From Frateuria soli (GTDB lineage Bacteria; Pseudomonadota; Gammaproteobacteria; Xanthomonadales; Rhodanobacteraceae), in the NCBI RefSeq assembly GCF_021117385.1, contig NZ_CP088252.1:2170001-2234000 (forward strand): a stretch of DNA of 64,000 bases, in the 5' to 3' direction. The notes under the pieces were generated by a model, which was given only the letters and a program-made list of their open reading frames with translations, was not told the DNA's origin and did not search any database. A program made the translations under genes and the position numbers. Positions 8,129 to 16,559 of this stretch are shown here, piece by piece. Every line of letters begins with the position of its first letter. Position 1 is the first letter of the stretch.

Positions 8129-8971
8129 TTATGCTGTTGTCGGAATACTCGCCGCCGCTTTCTCGCGCTCGTCCAGTTCGGCCAGCCGCGCCTGCATGGC
8201 CAGGTTGGGTTTCAAGGGCAAGGCCGGCGGCAAGACCAGGGTTTCTTCCGCCGTCATCGGGGTCAGGGCAAGATCGGCCAGGGCGACGCGCCGGACCCGC
8301 GGCATTTCGATCGGCAGGGTCGGCGCGCGGTAAATGATCACCTGGTGATCGGACGGGTAGTCGTTCAGCAACAAATCGACCAGCAACTGCCGGTATGCGG
8401 CGCCCGTGGCCAGACGCCCGAGCGAGCGATCGCCGACCAGTGCGACCTGCCAGAGCACGAGGTACCCGCTGGGGTCGATCCGCCGCTCGTAGAACAGCAG
8501 CTGGCTCGCCTCGAAATGCTGGCAACCGAAACGGCCCGGATCAATGCCCAGGTCCGCATAGAGGCAGTCCTCGGCCGAGATACCCGGCTCCATGAACGCG
8601 TCGAATCCCTCCGCGCGCGCCACCTCGATGGCCTTGTGCGGCGACCAGGCAAAGATGCCCGGATGCCCGTAGAAAACCCCGCACACGCGCTTGCCGGCGC
8701 GCACCTGGGCCATCATCAGTTCGACCCACTCGCGATAGGTCTTCAGGCGCGACTTGCCTTCCCGGTAATACGACTGGAGGCTGCGCACGTCCGGATGCAT
8801 GCGCTCCAGCCATTTCTCGACGATGCCGTCGGATAGTCCCGCGAACACCACGTCCGCCTGTTCGATGTGGCTGCGCGCCAGCGGCGTGAGGTGCGAGCCC
8901 AGCGTCATGCCCATGCCTACGCAGGCCAGGCTGCCGCGTCTTTTGTGAGCTGCCGCAGGGAATGTGTCCAT
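8129..8971 (-). CDS. Borosin-type peptide backbone N-methyltransferase (tetrapyrrole methylase fold)
   Basis: A 280-aa SAM-dependent enzyme that probably methylates backbone amides of the peptide encoded 100 bp downstream. Residues 13-22 (GSLACVGMGM) form the tetrapyrrole-methylase SAM loop. YYREGKSRLKTY (68-79), GVFYGHPG (98-105) and PGISAEDCLYADLGIDP closely match OphMA, the omphalotin methyltransferase. Tyr69, Arg75, Tyr79 and Tyr101 align with its catalytic Tyr66, Arg72, Tyr76 and Tyr98. Corrin or haem-pathway methylases of this fold lack that YY..GKSR..TY block. Unlike OphMA there is no fused core, so this is a split system. The start at ATG 8971 is tentative because no strong ribosome site precedes it; ATG 9025 is an alternative. 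Confidence 0.85.
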   Translation of the reverse strand: MDTFPAAAHKRRGSLACVGMGMTLGSHLTPLARSHIEQADVVFAGLSDGIVEKWLERMHPDVRSLQSYYREGKSRLKTYREWVELMMAQVRAGKRVCGVFYGHPGIFAWSPHKAIEVARAEGFDAFMEPGISAEDCLYADLGIDPGRFGCQHFEASQLLFYERRIDPSGYLVLWQVALVGDRSLGRLATGAAYRQLLVDLLLNDYPSDHQVIIYRAPTLPIEMPRVRRVALADLALTPMTAEETLVLPPALPLKPNLAMQARLAELDEREKAAASIPTTA

Positions 8972-9070
8972 CGCGTGATGGTAAGGCAATTGGCGATGGA
9001 TCGTGCGCTCCCCAGGCGTGTGCATGCTCCCGGCCTCGGGGACCGGGAGCATGCCGCCGTCGGATGGTCC

Positions 9071-9880
9071 TCAGTCCAGCGGGACCTTGTAATTGCCGTG
9101 GTTGTCGATCGGGCAGGCGCACTCGTTGCCGACCTGTCTCGGCGCGAAGTGGTAGCCGGGAATGCGACTGGTCAGGTAGGCCGCCGTCGCCTTGTAGGCA
9201 TTCAGTCCGTACGGGGGAGCCGCCGACCCGAAGGTGTTGCCACCGGGCGTGGTCAGCACCTGCCACAGCGTCGGCTGGGCGGGCGAAGGCGTGATGTAGA
9301 AGTTCGGGACGACGGTGTCGTTGAAGGCGGCGTACTTGTCCACGCCGACCAGGTTCCAGGCATCCTGCGAGGCGTTCTTCCAGAAGCCCGGCGAGCACCA
9401 TGCGCCCGGCGTCTTCATCGGCTGGCAGCCATGGCTGACGACCAGCTGGACGTTGCCGTTCCTGACGTCCCCCTGGTAGGTGGCGGTGACCGGCAGGCCC
9501 ACCAGCCTGCGGTAGCGGTAGTACTTGCTGGCGTACTTGAAGGTACCGCCGACCTTGATCATCTGCACCGTGCGATCGGGCAGCGTCAGCGTGGCGGACA
9601 CCGCACCGTTGGCGGTGAGCACCCAGACCAGGTAGCCCTGTCCCGTCCGGTAGGGCTGGCCCGGGCCATTCCAGTTGGCGAACAGGCCGGTGCCGCCATC
9701 GTCGGCATCGTCCTGACCGGTGAGGCCGCAGCGCTCGTCCTGGAGGTTGTGCGTGTTGCCGTCGAAACTGAAGCCCTGTCCGGTGTAGGTCACCACTGTG
9801 GCGGCCCAGGCGGGGGCTGCCCCGACCAGGGTCAGCAGCAGGGCCAGCAAAGGCATGCCGAGCAGGCGCGTTGTCTTCAT
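9071..9880 (-). CDS. Secreted protein of unknown function with CSPGFWKN motif
   Basis: A 269-aa exported protein. The signal peptide is MKTTRLLGMPLLALLL ... PAWA, with cleavage before ATVVTYTG. The N-terminal half is beta-rich (TYTGQGFSFDGNT). The C-terminal half has CSPGFWKNASQDAW, like the G-x-W-K-N motifs found near cysteines in some extracellular proteins, and four cysteines overall that could form disulfides. GGGAG precedes the chosen ATG. It diverges from the LuxR-type gene at 10064 across an interval with a perfect palindrome, so may be its target. I do not assign a function. Confidence 0.75.
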   Translation of the reverse strand: MKTTRLLGMPLLALLLTLVGAAPAWAATVVTYTGQGFSFDGNTHNLQDERCGLTGQDDADDGGTGLFANWNGPGQPYRTGQGYLVWVLTANGAVSATLTLPDRTVQMIKVGGTFKYASKYYRYRRLVGLPVTATYQGDVRNGNVQLVVSHGCQPMKTPGAWCSPGFWKNASQDAWNLVGVDKYAAFNDTVVPNFYITPSPAQPTLWQVLTTPGGNTFGSAAPPYGLNAYKATAAYLTSRIPGYHFAPRQVGNECACPIDNHGNYKVPLD

Positions 9881-9953
9881 GAGCGTGTACTCCCGGGGGA
9901 ACCGCCGCGGCGGCGGGGAGCGCAGCATGCGGCGCGCATCGTGCGCGATTGAA

Positions 9954-9969
9954 TACTCCGTTCGGAGTA
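9954..9969. promoter_or_regulatory. Perfect 16-bp palindrome in a divergent promoter region
   Basis: TACTCCGTTCGGAGTA is an inverted repeat with seven-base arms and a two-base centre. It lies 74 bp upstream of the secreted-protein start and 95 bp upstream of the LuxR-type regulator start. Size, symmetry and place fit an operator for a dimeric regulator; which protein binds is unknown. Confidence 0.45.
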
Positions 9970-10063
9970 CGCGCGGCCCTCCCGCACGGACCGGTTACAC
10001 ACCGGACTCACGCCGGCAAACCAATCCTTGCGCAGGGAAGGTGCGGGAGTGCGGGAGGGCCGC

Positions 10064-10717
10064 ATGATCAGCATCGTGCTAGGCGGACCGGACCCTGCCA
10101 CCCGGCATGCGCTGGTCGCCGACTTCGGGCGCTTCGAGGATCTGCGGGTGCTCGGCGAGAGCGGAACAGTGGAGCATCTGTCGATGCTGGCGGCCGCGCG
10201 TGGCCCCTCGGTGGCAGTGGTCGAGGCGTGCTGGGCCCAGGCCTGTCCGGGGCTGCTCGGCCATCTGCTGGCCCGCCCGGCCGCACCCAGGATCCTCGCT
10301 TTCGCCGACACGCTGGCGCGGCCGGAGGTTCTCGCCTGCGTGAAGCTGGGCGTGCACGGCTGCCTGCCTCGTCATGCGCCCGCCGCGGCATGGCACCGCG
10401 CGATCGAGGCCATCCATGCCGGCGACGCCTGGATTCCCCGCGCGCTGATGGCCGCGGCGCTGGCCGACCTCAGACACCTGTTGCAGGCGGGGCCGGCGCT
10501 GCCGGGCCCCGGGCCACTGACCGGCCGGCAGCGCGAGATCGTGCACTGGGTGGCGCAGGGCCTGAGCAACAAGGAGATCGGCCGGCACCTTGGGATCAGC
10601 CCGACCACGGTAAAGACCCACCTGCACAACATCTTCGAACGCGCCGGCATCAACGGGCGCCAGCAGCTGGCCGTGCGTGCGCTCGCCACCGGGCGCCGGG
10701 CCCCCGAGCTCAACTGA
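10064..10717 (+). CDS. LuxR/NarL-type regulator with degenerate receiver domain
   Basis: A 217-aa two-domain regulator. Residues 1-120 have the receiver fold, but the phospho-acceptor Asp is missing: the beta-3 strand reads SVAVVEACWAQ with Glu where Asp is expected. The C-terminal LuxR helix-turn-helix is complete (LTGRQREIVHWVAQGLSNK, then HLGISPTTVKTHLHNIF). Such pseudo-receivers usually work without a kinase, through constitutive dimerisation or ligand binding. The start is ATG 10064 after GGGAGGG. No histidine kinase is adjacent. It is divergent from the secreted protein gene. Confidence 0.85.
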   Translation: MISIVLGGPDPATRHALVADFGRFEDLRVLGESGTVEHLSMLAAARGPSVAVVEACWAQACPGLLGHLLARPAAPRILAFADTLARPEVLACVKLGVHGCLPRHAPAAAWHRAIEAIHAGDAWIPRALMAAALADLRHLLQAGPALPGPGPLTGRQREIVHWVAQGLSNKEIGRHLGISPTTVKTHLHNIFERAGINGRQQLAVRALATGRRAPELN

Positions 10718-10771
10718 GCTGGCCGGTGGCGATGGACGCGGCGCGCGCGCCCATCGCCGACTCGCCCGCGC

Positions 10772-12634
10772 TCAGAGACGCAGCCTGGAGATGCGCGTCG
10801 ACCAGTTGCCGAGCGCACCGCGCGTACCGCCACACTGGAACAGCGGTGGTGTCAGGTACTGGGCCAGCGTGCACGAGTGCGCGATGTACTCGGAGGCCGT
10901 CCAGATCGTGTTGCCCTCGGCCGCCGCCGCGCCGTAATCACCCCAGCGCGGCCGGTTGCCGGCCAGGTACGGGATGCCGGTGAAGCCATCCCACGGCGCC
11001 GCGCCCGCGGCGGCGATGTGCACCTCGCCGGCGCCGAGCTTCGCGTCGAAGCTGGCATAGCCGGCGCTGGGCCAGTCGTTGGGGCCGACCACGGTGAAGG
11101 CGATCACGCCGCGCCCGCTCTGGGTCACCGCCGAGGTGCCGTAGGTGAGGTTGGCATCCGGCAAGGCCAGCGTGCCGTTGGCGAACACACCGCCGGAGTT
11201 CGGGTCGATCACGAAGTAGGCTACGCCCGAACCGTGGCTGCCGTCTTCGAGCAGCACGTCGGTATCGAGCGTGCCCCACACCTTGCCGTTGGCGAAGCTG
11301 ACCTGCTGCATGCGCGAGTCGTTGACCGCCATCGGGCGCGGTGCCGGATAGACGATGTTGGGATAACCCAGGTACGTCGGCGCGCAACCGGTCAGCGCGA
11401 AACAGTCGCGCAGCGGCGCGTCACCGGGCTTCTGGCGGACGAGGCTGGTGGGCACGGCGTAGGTCTGCACGCCCACCGGCGAGACATCCAGCGCCAGCGT
11501 CATCGGCGCGCTGTCGATCGCGCTGGTGTTGGAAACCTTCCACAGCCAGATGGTTTCCGACGTGCCCTCGTCGTAGAACACCGCATCGGAACTGAGCAGG
11601 TATTCGGTGCCGCCATGCGCGCCGGCGTACTGTCCGCCACTGGAGATCGCCGGCCACACGGTGAACGCGGGAGCCGGCACGCTCGGGTCACCGGCGTTGA
11701 ACAACACCACGTTGGGCGAGGCATCCCCAGCCACCAGTGCGCGCTTGGAGATGGCGTAGATCTGCGCACCGTAGAAGCCCGGACCGAACAGCGCGAACTC
11801 GTTGGTGGTCAGGAAGATCGCGTTGGCGTCGGCGCCGATATGCGGATAGTCGCCCAGGCAGAAGCCCGCCGTGCAGCCGTGGTCGGGCGTGCCCTGCGTG
11901 CCGTTGTTCTGCACCGGCAAGCGGTAGACGGTCCAGGCGCCGGTCGGATCGGCCGTCTGGCTGACCGCGATGTCCAGGTGGTTGGTGCCCGAGAGCGCCG
12001 AGCTGATGCCGACCCGGTCGAGCGTCAGCACGACGTGGAACCAGCGGCGCGTGTCCGCGTCGTAGTAGCACGAGGGGTCGGTAATGTCCGGGCCGTAGGC
12101 ACCGGTCGTGCGATTGATCGCCGCGGGATAGCCGTAGAACGTGTTCAGGTCGACCGGTCCGACCAGCTCGTTGCCGGAGCGGTCGTAGATCGCCAGCACG
12201 TCGTTGACGCTTTCGACGACGAACCCGTTGCCGGCGCACAGGCCCTGGTCCGGCGGCTCCAGCGAGAACTGGTTGCCGTTGTTCGCGTAGCGCTGGTCGT
12301 GGAAATTCAGGCCCTCGAAGCCGCCTGCCAGCTGCGGATGCGACTTGGCGCGCGTAGCATGGCCCATCACGTTCAGGCCATTGTGGTGGCCATGGCTGAT
12401 GGTGCGGTTCACCACCGGCTCTGCGCCCAGTTCGTCCTCGCCGTCGCCCGAGTCGGCATCGCCGGCGGACATGGCCGGATCCTGCTCCAGGCTGGTGATC
12501 GGCGCGCCGCCGACGGGCGTGGTCTGGGGCGTCGTGGTTGCGCCTTTCTGCAGCTTCAGCGTGGCGGGGGTGGTCCCCAGCGCACAGGTGGCAAAGGTCA
12601 TCGCCGCCAGGGCGATGAGCAGTCGAGTCTTCAT
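10772..12634 (-). CDS. Large exported protein, probably beta-propeller-like, function unknown
   Basis: 620 aa with a signal peptide (MKTRLLIALAAMTFATCALG). After a low-complexity linker, the body has repeated beta-strand/Asp-loop units (VNDVLAIYDRSGNELVGPV, HLDIAVSQTADPTGAWTVY, GDYPHIGADANAIFLTTNE), suggesting a propeller-like extracellular domain. Six or more cysteines in pairs (CTAGFC, CFALTGC) suggest disulfides. AGGAG lies eight bases before ATG 12634. I recognise no catalytic motif. It is divergent from the subtilase at 13088 and may be co-expressed, but no shared operator is clear. Confidence 0.8.
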   Translation of the reverse strand: MKTRLLIALAAMTFATCALGTTPATLKLQKGATTTPQTTPVGGAPITSLEQDPAMSAGDADSGDGEDELGAEPVVNRTISHGHHNGLNVMGHATRAKSHPQLAGGFEGLNFHDQRYANNGNQFSLEPPDQGLCAGNGFVVESVNDVLAIYDRSGNELVGPVDLNTFYGYPAAINRTTGAYGPDITDPSCYYDADTRRWFHVVLTLDRVGISSALSGTNHLDIAVSQTADPTGAWTVYRLPVQNNGTQGTPDHGCTAGFCLGDYPHIGADANAIFLTTNEFALFGPGFYGAQIYAISKRALVAGDASPNVVLFNAGDPSVPAPAFTVWPAISSGGQYAGAHGGTEYLLSSDAVFYDEGTSETIWLWKVSNTSAIDSAPMTLALDVSPVGVQTYAVPTSLVRQKPGDAPLRDCFALTGCAPTYLGYPNIVYPAPRPMAVNDSRMQQVSFANGKVWGTLDTDVLLEDGSHGSGVAYFVIDPNSGGVFANGTLALPDANLTYGTSAVTQSGRGVIAFTVVGPNDWPSAGYASFDAKLGAGEVHIAAAGAAPWDGFTGIPYLAGNRPRWGDYGAAAAEGNTIWTASEYIAHSCTLAQYLTPPLFQCGGTRGALGNWSTRISRLRL

Positions 12635-13087
12635 AAACGGTCTCCTGTTCGTCCGCAAACCGGTTAGGTGACCGCGTCCCCCTGCAGGACGCTGCGGTCG
12701 ATCGGGTCGACCAGCGTCTACGCATGCACGCACACGGGAGTGTGCGCGCGCCACGATACGCCCGAGCCCGGCGGTTTGCCACGACCTTTATGGAAGAGCC
12801 CGCCAGCAGGCGCGAGCGGGTTTCCGGTGTTGCCGGGGGGCCCTGGCGTGCGCTCCGCTGGCGTTCGAACGGGTCGCCGTGCACCGTGCCCCGCCTTGCC
12901 GATTTCACGACTGCGCTACAACCGTATGCCTAGTGTCTGCGCCAGTTGCCCGCGGGAGGCTGCGGCAACGGCTGGCTGGAGGCGGGGGCTCTCCGGCACC
13001 GAGTGTTCCGATGACAAGGCGGCGCCGACCGGCGCTGTCGTCTCTTCATGCGCCGCATGACCGGCGCCCACCACGGAGGATCACCGC
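12635..13087. other. 453-bp divergent intergenic region
   Basis: Lies between the start of the large exported protein and the start of the subtilase. It must hold both promoters. I see no conserved reading frame, no strong palindrome and no RNA gene. The only clear element is GGAGG at 13076-13080, the subtilase ribosome site. Confidence 0.6.
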
Positions 13088-14716
13088 ATGACACACCGTT
13101 ACGCGATCAAGGCGTTGCTTGGCGCCTCCATCGCCCTCGCCCTGTCCCTGTCCGCCCACGCTGCCACGCCACCGGGGCCGACCGACACGCACTTCGACCT
13201 GAGCGGCGTGACGCCCGGCGGGCAGTACGACCGGTTCATCGTCACCTACCGCGATGGCAGCACCGAGCGCCGCGACCATGCCGCGTTGTTGCAGAACGTC
13301 GCCGCGGCGATCAGCCGCGCCGGGTTGAACCGCGCCACCGCGGTCGGCCGCGCCGCCGGCGTGCAGCCGGCGTACCAGCGCAAACTCGCCACGGGCGCGG
13401 ACCTGGTGCGCACCTCGCGCAAACTCGACAGCAGCGAAGCGGCCAGCCTGGTGCGCCAGATCGCGACCGATCCGGCGGTGGCTTTCGTGGCGCCTGACGT
13501 GATGTTGCACCGCGTGCGCGACATCCAGGCGCCGGCGAGCCTCTTGCCGACCACCTTCAGTCCCAGCGACACCTACTACCCGTACTACCAGTGGGACCTG
13601 AAGGCACCCGACGGCAGCATCACCTACTTCGGCGATGCCAACCACGGCGGCACGCGCGTCAACGATGCCTGGGACCTGGCCGACGGCAAGGGTGTCGTCA
13701 TCGCCGTGCTGGACACTGGCATCACCCGCCACGTGGACGTCAACACCAGCCTGGCCGACAAGGGCTACGACTTCATCACCGACGCCCTGGTTTCCGGCCG
13801 CCCGACGGACGACCGCGTCCCCGGCGGCTGGGACCTCGGCGACTGGACCACCACCGAGCCGTGGCTGTCCGCCTGCACCAACGCCGACAACCCGCCGGAG
13901 TCGAGTTCCTGGCACGGCACCCACGTGGCCAGCACCGCCGGCGCGGAAATCACCGACAACGCGCAGGGCATGGCCGGCATCGCCTTCCACGCCAGGGTGC
14001 TGCCGGTACGCGTGCTCGGCCACTGCGGCGGCTACACCAGCGACATTGCCGATGCGATCGTCTGGGCGGCCGGCGGCAAGGTGGAGGGCGTGCCGCGCAA
14101 CCGTCATCCTGCGCAGGTGATCAACCTGAGCCTGGGCGGCAAGGGTCGCTGCAACCCCCACGACGTGACCGCCAAGGCCGTGGCCGAGGCGAACGCGCTC
14201 GGCGCGGTGGTGGTGGTCTCGGCCGGCAACAGCGGCGACGACGCGGCGAAGTACACACCCGCCGGATGTCCCGGCGTGATCACCGTGGCGGCCACCGGCA
14301 TCACCAGCCAGCGCACCTACTATTCCAACTATGGCCACTCGGTGGAGATCGCCGCGCCCGGCGGCGGCGTCTACCAGGACGACGATCCGAACACCGGCAC
14401 GGTCTCCTACGACGGCTTCATCTGGCAGGCGCTCAACAACGGCGACACCACGCCGGTGCCCGAAGGCACCTCCTACGGCGGCTACGCCGGCACCTCGCAG
14501 GCAGCTCCGCACGTCACCGGCACGGTCGCGCTGATGCAGAGCGCACGCAAGGAACTGTGCCTGCCGCCGCTCAAGCCCAAGCAGGTGCTGAAGCTGCTGC
14601 AGAAGACCGCCTACGAGCCGATGATCCGACCCAAGGGCAAGTACTCCATCGGTGCGGGCATCGTTGATTCGGCCGCCGCCGTGGAAGCTGCGGTCGCCTT
14701 CAAGCCGCACAAGTAA
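13088..14716 (+). CDS. Secreted subtilisin-family serine protease (S8)
   Basis: A 542-aa secreted endopeptidase. Signal peptide MTHRYAIKALLGASIAL ... AHA; a propeptide of about 120 residues (FIVTYRDGSTERRDH, inhibitor-I9-like); then the catalytic domain. The triad is Asp209 (AVLDTGIT), His276 (SWHGTHVAST) and Ser470 (GYAGTSQAAPHVTG), with the oxyanion Asn in SAGNSGDDA. Unlike many xanthomonad proteases it has no C-terminal P domain or pre-peptidase domain; it ends soon after the last helix. A GGAGG site precedes ATG 13088. It probably degrades external protein; autoprocessing is expected. Confidence 0.95.
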   Translation: MTHRYAIKALLGASIALALSLSAHAATPPGPTDTHFDLSGVTPGGQYDRFIVTYRDGSTERRDHAALLQNVAAAISRAGLNRATAVGRAAGVQPAYQRKLATGADLVRTSRKLDSSEAASLVRQIATDPAVAFVAPDVMLHRVRDIQAPASLLPTTFSPSDTYYPYYQWDLKAPDGSITYFGDANHGGTRVNDAWDLADGKGVVIAVLDTGITRHVDVNTSLADKGYDFITDALVSGRPTDDRVPGGWDLGDWTTTEPWLSACTNADNPPESSSWHGTHVASTAGAEITDNAQGMAGIAFHARVLPVRVLGHCGGYTSDIADAIVWAAGGKVEGVPRNRHPAQVINLSLGGKGRCNPHDVTAKAVAEANALGAVVVVSAGNSGDDAAKYTPAGCPGVITVAATGITSQRTYYSNYGHSVEIAAPGGGVYQDDDPNTGTVSYDGFIWQALNNGDTTPVPEGTSYGGYAGTSQAAPHVTGTVALMQSARKELCLPPLKPKQVLKLLQKTAYEPMIRPKGKYSIGAGIVDSAAAVEAAVAFKPHK

Positions 14717-14727
14717 GCCGCCGCGCT

Positions 14728-14757
14728 CCGCGCCCTCTCTCCCGGGAGAGGGCGCGG
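14728..14757. terminator. Hairpin directly after the subtilase (REP-like)
   Basis: A 12-bp perfect stem (CCGCGCCCTCTC / GAGAGGGCGCGG) with a six-base loop, 11 bp after the subtilase stop. It shares the CCCTCTC/GAGAGGG core with the element at 2829, so may be a member of the same repeat family. There is no U-tract. Confidence 0.5.
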
Positions 14758-14821
14758 AATGAGCCGTCCGGGCTTGCGGGAAACCACGTCGCTCCCGCCG
14801 CGATCCTCCCGCGGGAAAACC

Positions 14822-14848
14822 GGAAAGGCGGGCATGCCCCGCCTTTCC
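14822..14848. terminator. Bidirectional terminator between convergent genes
   Basis: GGAAAGGCGGG and CCCGCCTTTCC form an 11-bp stem around a five-base loop, 20 bp from the end of the convergent peroxiredoxin-like gene. The A and T runs at the stem base serve as a tract in either direction. Confidence 0.75.
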
Positions 14849-14867
14849 TTTGCCCCGGCGCTTGTCT

Positions 14868-15446
14868 TCAGGAGTGCACCGCCGCCTGTGCCGGCTTCAT
14901 CCCGGCCCGGGCGAGCATGCCGCGCGCCAGGAACAGTTCCACGCGCTCGAGCGGAATGCGATCGCCCGCGTCGGAGCCGTAGTAGGCCTCCACGATGTTG
15001 CCCTCCTCGTCGATCAGGAAATCGGCCGGCATCAGGTTCGTGGTGTTGAGGCCGGCCAGCCCGACGATGCGCAACCCCTTGATCAGCGCGGGCACGCGCG
15101 TGACGATCGCCTTGAGTTTGCGCCAGAGCGAGCGCTCGATTCCGTAGGTCTCGTGCGCGTGCGAGGTGGGATCGGCCACCACGCTGAAGGGTCGTGGCTT
15201 GCGGGCGACGAAACGCTGCACCGCCTCGGGCGTGGAGGTGAAAACCGCCACGATGTCCAGGCCCAGCGACGACAGCGCCGCATGGTGGCTGGTCAGTTCG
15301 TAGATGCGCAGATTGCAGAATGGACACGCCGCGTCGCGAAAGAAGCACAGCAGCGTGCGCCGACCCGAACCGCCGATGTCGACGCGGCGCCCATAGATGT
15401 CGACGAAGTGCAGCTGCGGTGCTCTGGATGGTGCAGTCAGTCTCAT
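14868..15446 (-). CDS. AhpC/TSA-like thioredoxin-fold protein (CPFC)
   Basis: A 192-aa cytoplasmic peroxiredoxin-like protein. The thioredoxin-fold active site is CFFRDAACPFCNLR, with Cys41 and Cys44 as a redox-active CxxC. The conserved PADFLIDEEGNIVEAYYGSD block near residue 150 is typical of the AhpC/TSA-Redoxin superfamily. A CxxC pair rather than the TxxC peroxidatic motif suggests disulfide exchange or an atypical peroxidase. ATG 15446 follows AGGGGG; the frame extends far upstream, but without similarity or a ribosome site. It converges on the subtilase. Confidence 0.8.
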   Translation of the reverse strand: MRLTAPSRAPQLHFVDIYGRRVDIGGSGRRTLLCFFRDAACPFCNLRIYELTSHHAALSSLGLDIVAVFTSTPEAVQRFVARKPRPFSVVADPTSHAHETYGIERSLWRKLKAIVTRVPALIKGLRIVGLAGLNTTNLMPADFLIDEEGNIVEAYYGSDAGDRIPLERVELFLARGMLARAGMKPAQAAVHS

Positions 15447-15969
15447 CGGATTCCCCCTGTTGCCTGCCTGATTCGATCCGCCGACAAGCGTGAGCGCCTC
15501 GAGCCGCTGGCGGTATCGGCAACCGTTGGCGGATCGGTCGCCCCCGATGACCACTGCCGACCATGCCCCTGTCCCGCGTGGCTCGATGCGGCCCGACGCG
15601 GCGTTCCGGCACCGCGGATCGCGGCCCCTCGCGGAGGTTGCTCGCAGCGCGGTCGCGCCCGGCAAGGTACCACCAGTGCCCATCCCGTGTTCGGACGCCG
15701 CGCGGCGCCATCCGCAACGCCGTGATGCCTTGCGCCGGAGCCCGCGCGGTGCGACGGCTCGCGCGCCCTTGCGGCACCTGCTCCATGCGGGCTCGATACG
15801 CCTTCGCACCGGTGGCCGGTCAACCTGGACCGTCGGCAGGAAGCCCCCCGGGACCGGGCAAACCTGGGCGGCTGGCCCCCGGCCCTCGTGCCTCGCCACC
15901 CCGCGAGGCATCCGTTGGCGCGTTTGTGGCGTATAACCGGCAGACCTTTCCCTTCCCTGGAGTCCCGCC
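15447..15969. other. 523-bp divergent intergenic region
   Basis: Between the starts of the CPFC protein and the exported peroxiredoxin. Several frames are open here on both strands, but none has a convincing ribosome site, recognisable protein or low-complexity-free composition. I read them as GC-driven open frames. I see no palindrome or RNA gene. Confidence 0.5.
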
Positions 15970-16512
15970 ATGAAGTCTCCGCTCAAGCTCGCCGCGCTCG
16001 CCCTGGCCGGCACCCTGCTGGCCGCTCCGGCCCTGGCCGCGCTGAAGGAAGGCACGCAGGCACCGGATTTCACCGCACCGGCCTATCTCGCCGGCAAGGC
16101 CTTCACGTTCAACCTGTCGGAGGCCCTGAAGAAGGGACCGGTGGTGGTGTACTTCTTCCCGGCCGCACACACCGCCGGCTGCAATCTGGAAGCGCACCTG
16201 TTCTCCCAGGCGATCGACCAGTTCAAGGCGCAGCACGCCACGGTCATCGGCGTGACCGCCGGCAACACCGACGAGCTGGCCGATTTCTCGAAGGAAACCG
16301 AACACTGCAGCGGCAAGTTCCCGGTGGCGGCCGACGCCGGCGCCAGGATCGCAAAGGAGTACGACGCCCTGCTCCCGATGCGCCCCGGCTGGTCGGACCG
16401 CACCTCCTACGTGATCGCCCCCTCGGGCAAGATCGTCCACGTCTATTCCAGCCTCAAGCCGAACAGGCACGTGCAGGAAACGCTCGACGCGGTCAAGGCG
16501 ATCGAAAAGTAG
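15970..16512 (+). CDS. Exported peroxiredoxin (PrxQ/BCP-like)
   Basis: A 180-aa thiol peroxidase reducing hydroperoxides, here with a signal peptide (MKSPLKLAALALAGTLLAAPALA) and thus periplasmic. The peroxidatic motif is FPAAHTAGC with Cys71, matching PxxxTxxC. A second cysteine in ETEHCSGKF could be resolving, as in 1-Cys/2-Cys PrxQ variants. The exported form of this normally cytoplasmic family is common in Xanthomonadales. The start follows CTGGAG. It converges on the ScyD-like gene with a strong hairpin between. Confidence 0.9.
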   Translation: MKSPLKLAALALAGTLLAAPALAALKEGTQAPDFTAPAYLAGKAFTFNLSEALKKGPVVVYFFPAAHTAGCNLEAHLFSQAIDQFKAQHATVIGVTAGNTDELADFSKETEHCSGKFPVAADAGARIAKEYDALLPMRPGWSDRTSYVIAPSGKIVHVYSSLKPNRHVQETLDAVKAIEK

Positions 16513-16521
16513 ACCGCCGAT

Positions 16522-16550
16522 GGAAGCGGCCCGTCATGCGGGCCGCTTCC
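16522..16550. terminator. Bidirectional hairpin between convergent genes
   Basis: A perfect 12-bp stem (GGAAGCGGCCCG / CGGGCCGCTTCC) with loop TCATG sits in the 47-bp gap between two convergent stop codons. It has no long T-tract but its place indicates termination for both genes. Confidence 0.7.
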
Positions 16551-16559
16551 AGCTTGCCA

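Noticed and set aside
8129-8971. Cobalamin or sirohaem methyltransferase as the identity of the tetrapyrrole-methylase-fold gene
   Set aside because: No corrin or haem genes are nearby, and the YY..GKSR..TY block with borosin-specific residues is present together with a precursor-like neighbour.
10877-12667. 596-codon frame antisense to the large exported protein
   Set aside because: No signal peptide, no motifs, Arg/Val/Gly-rich; the opposite strand has a signal peptide and a good ribosome site.
15447-15969. Open frames of up to 148 codons in the divergent gap
   Set aside because: Composition like shadow frames, no ribosome sites and no recognisable similarity.
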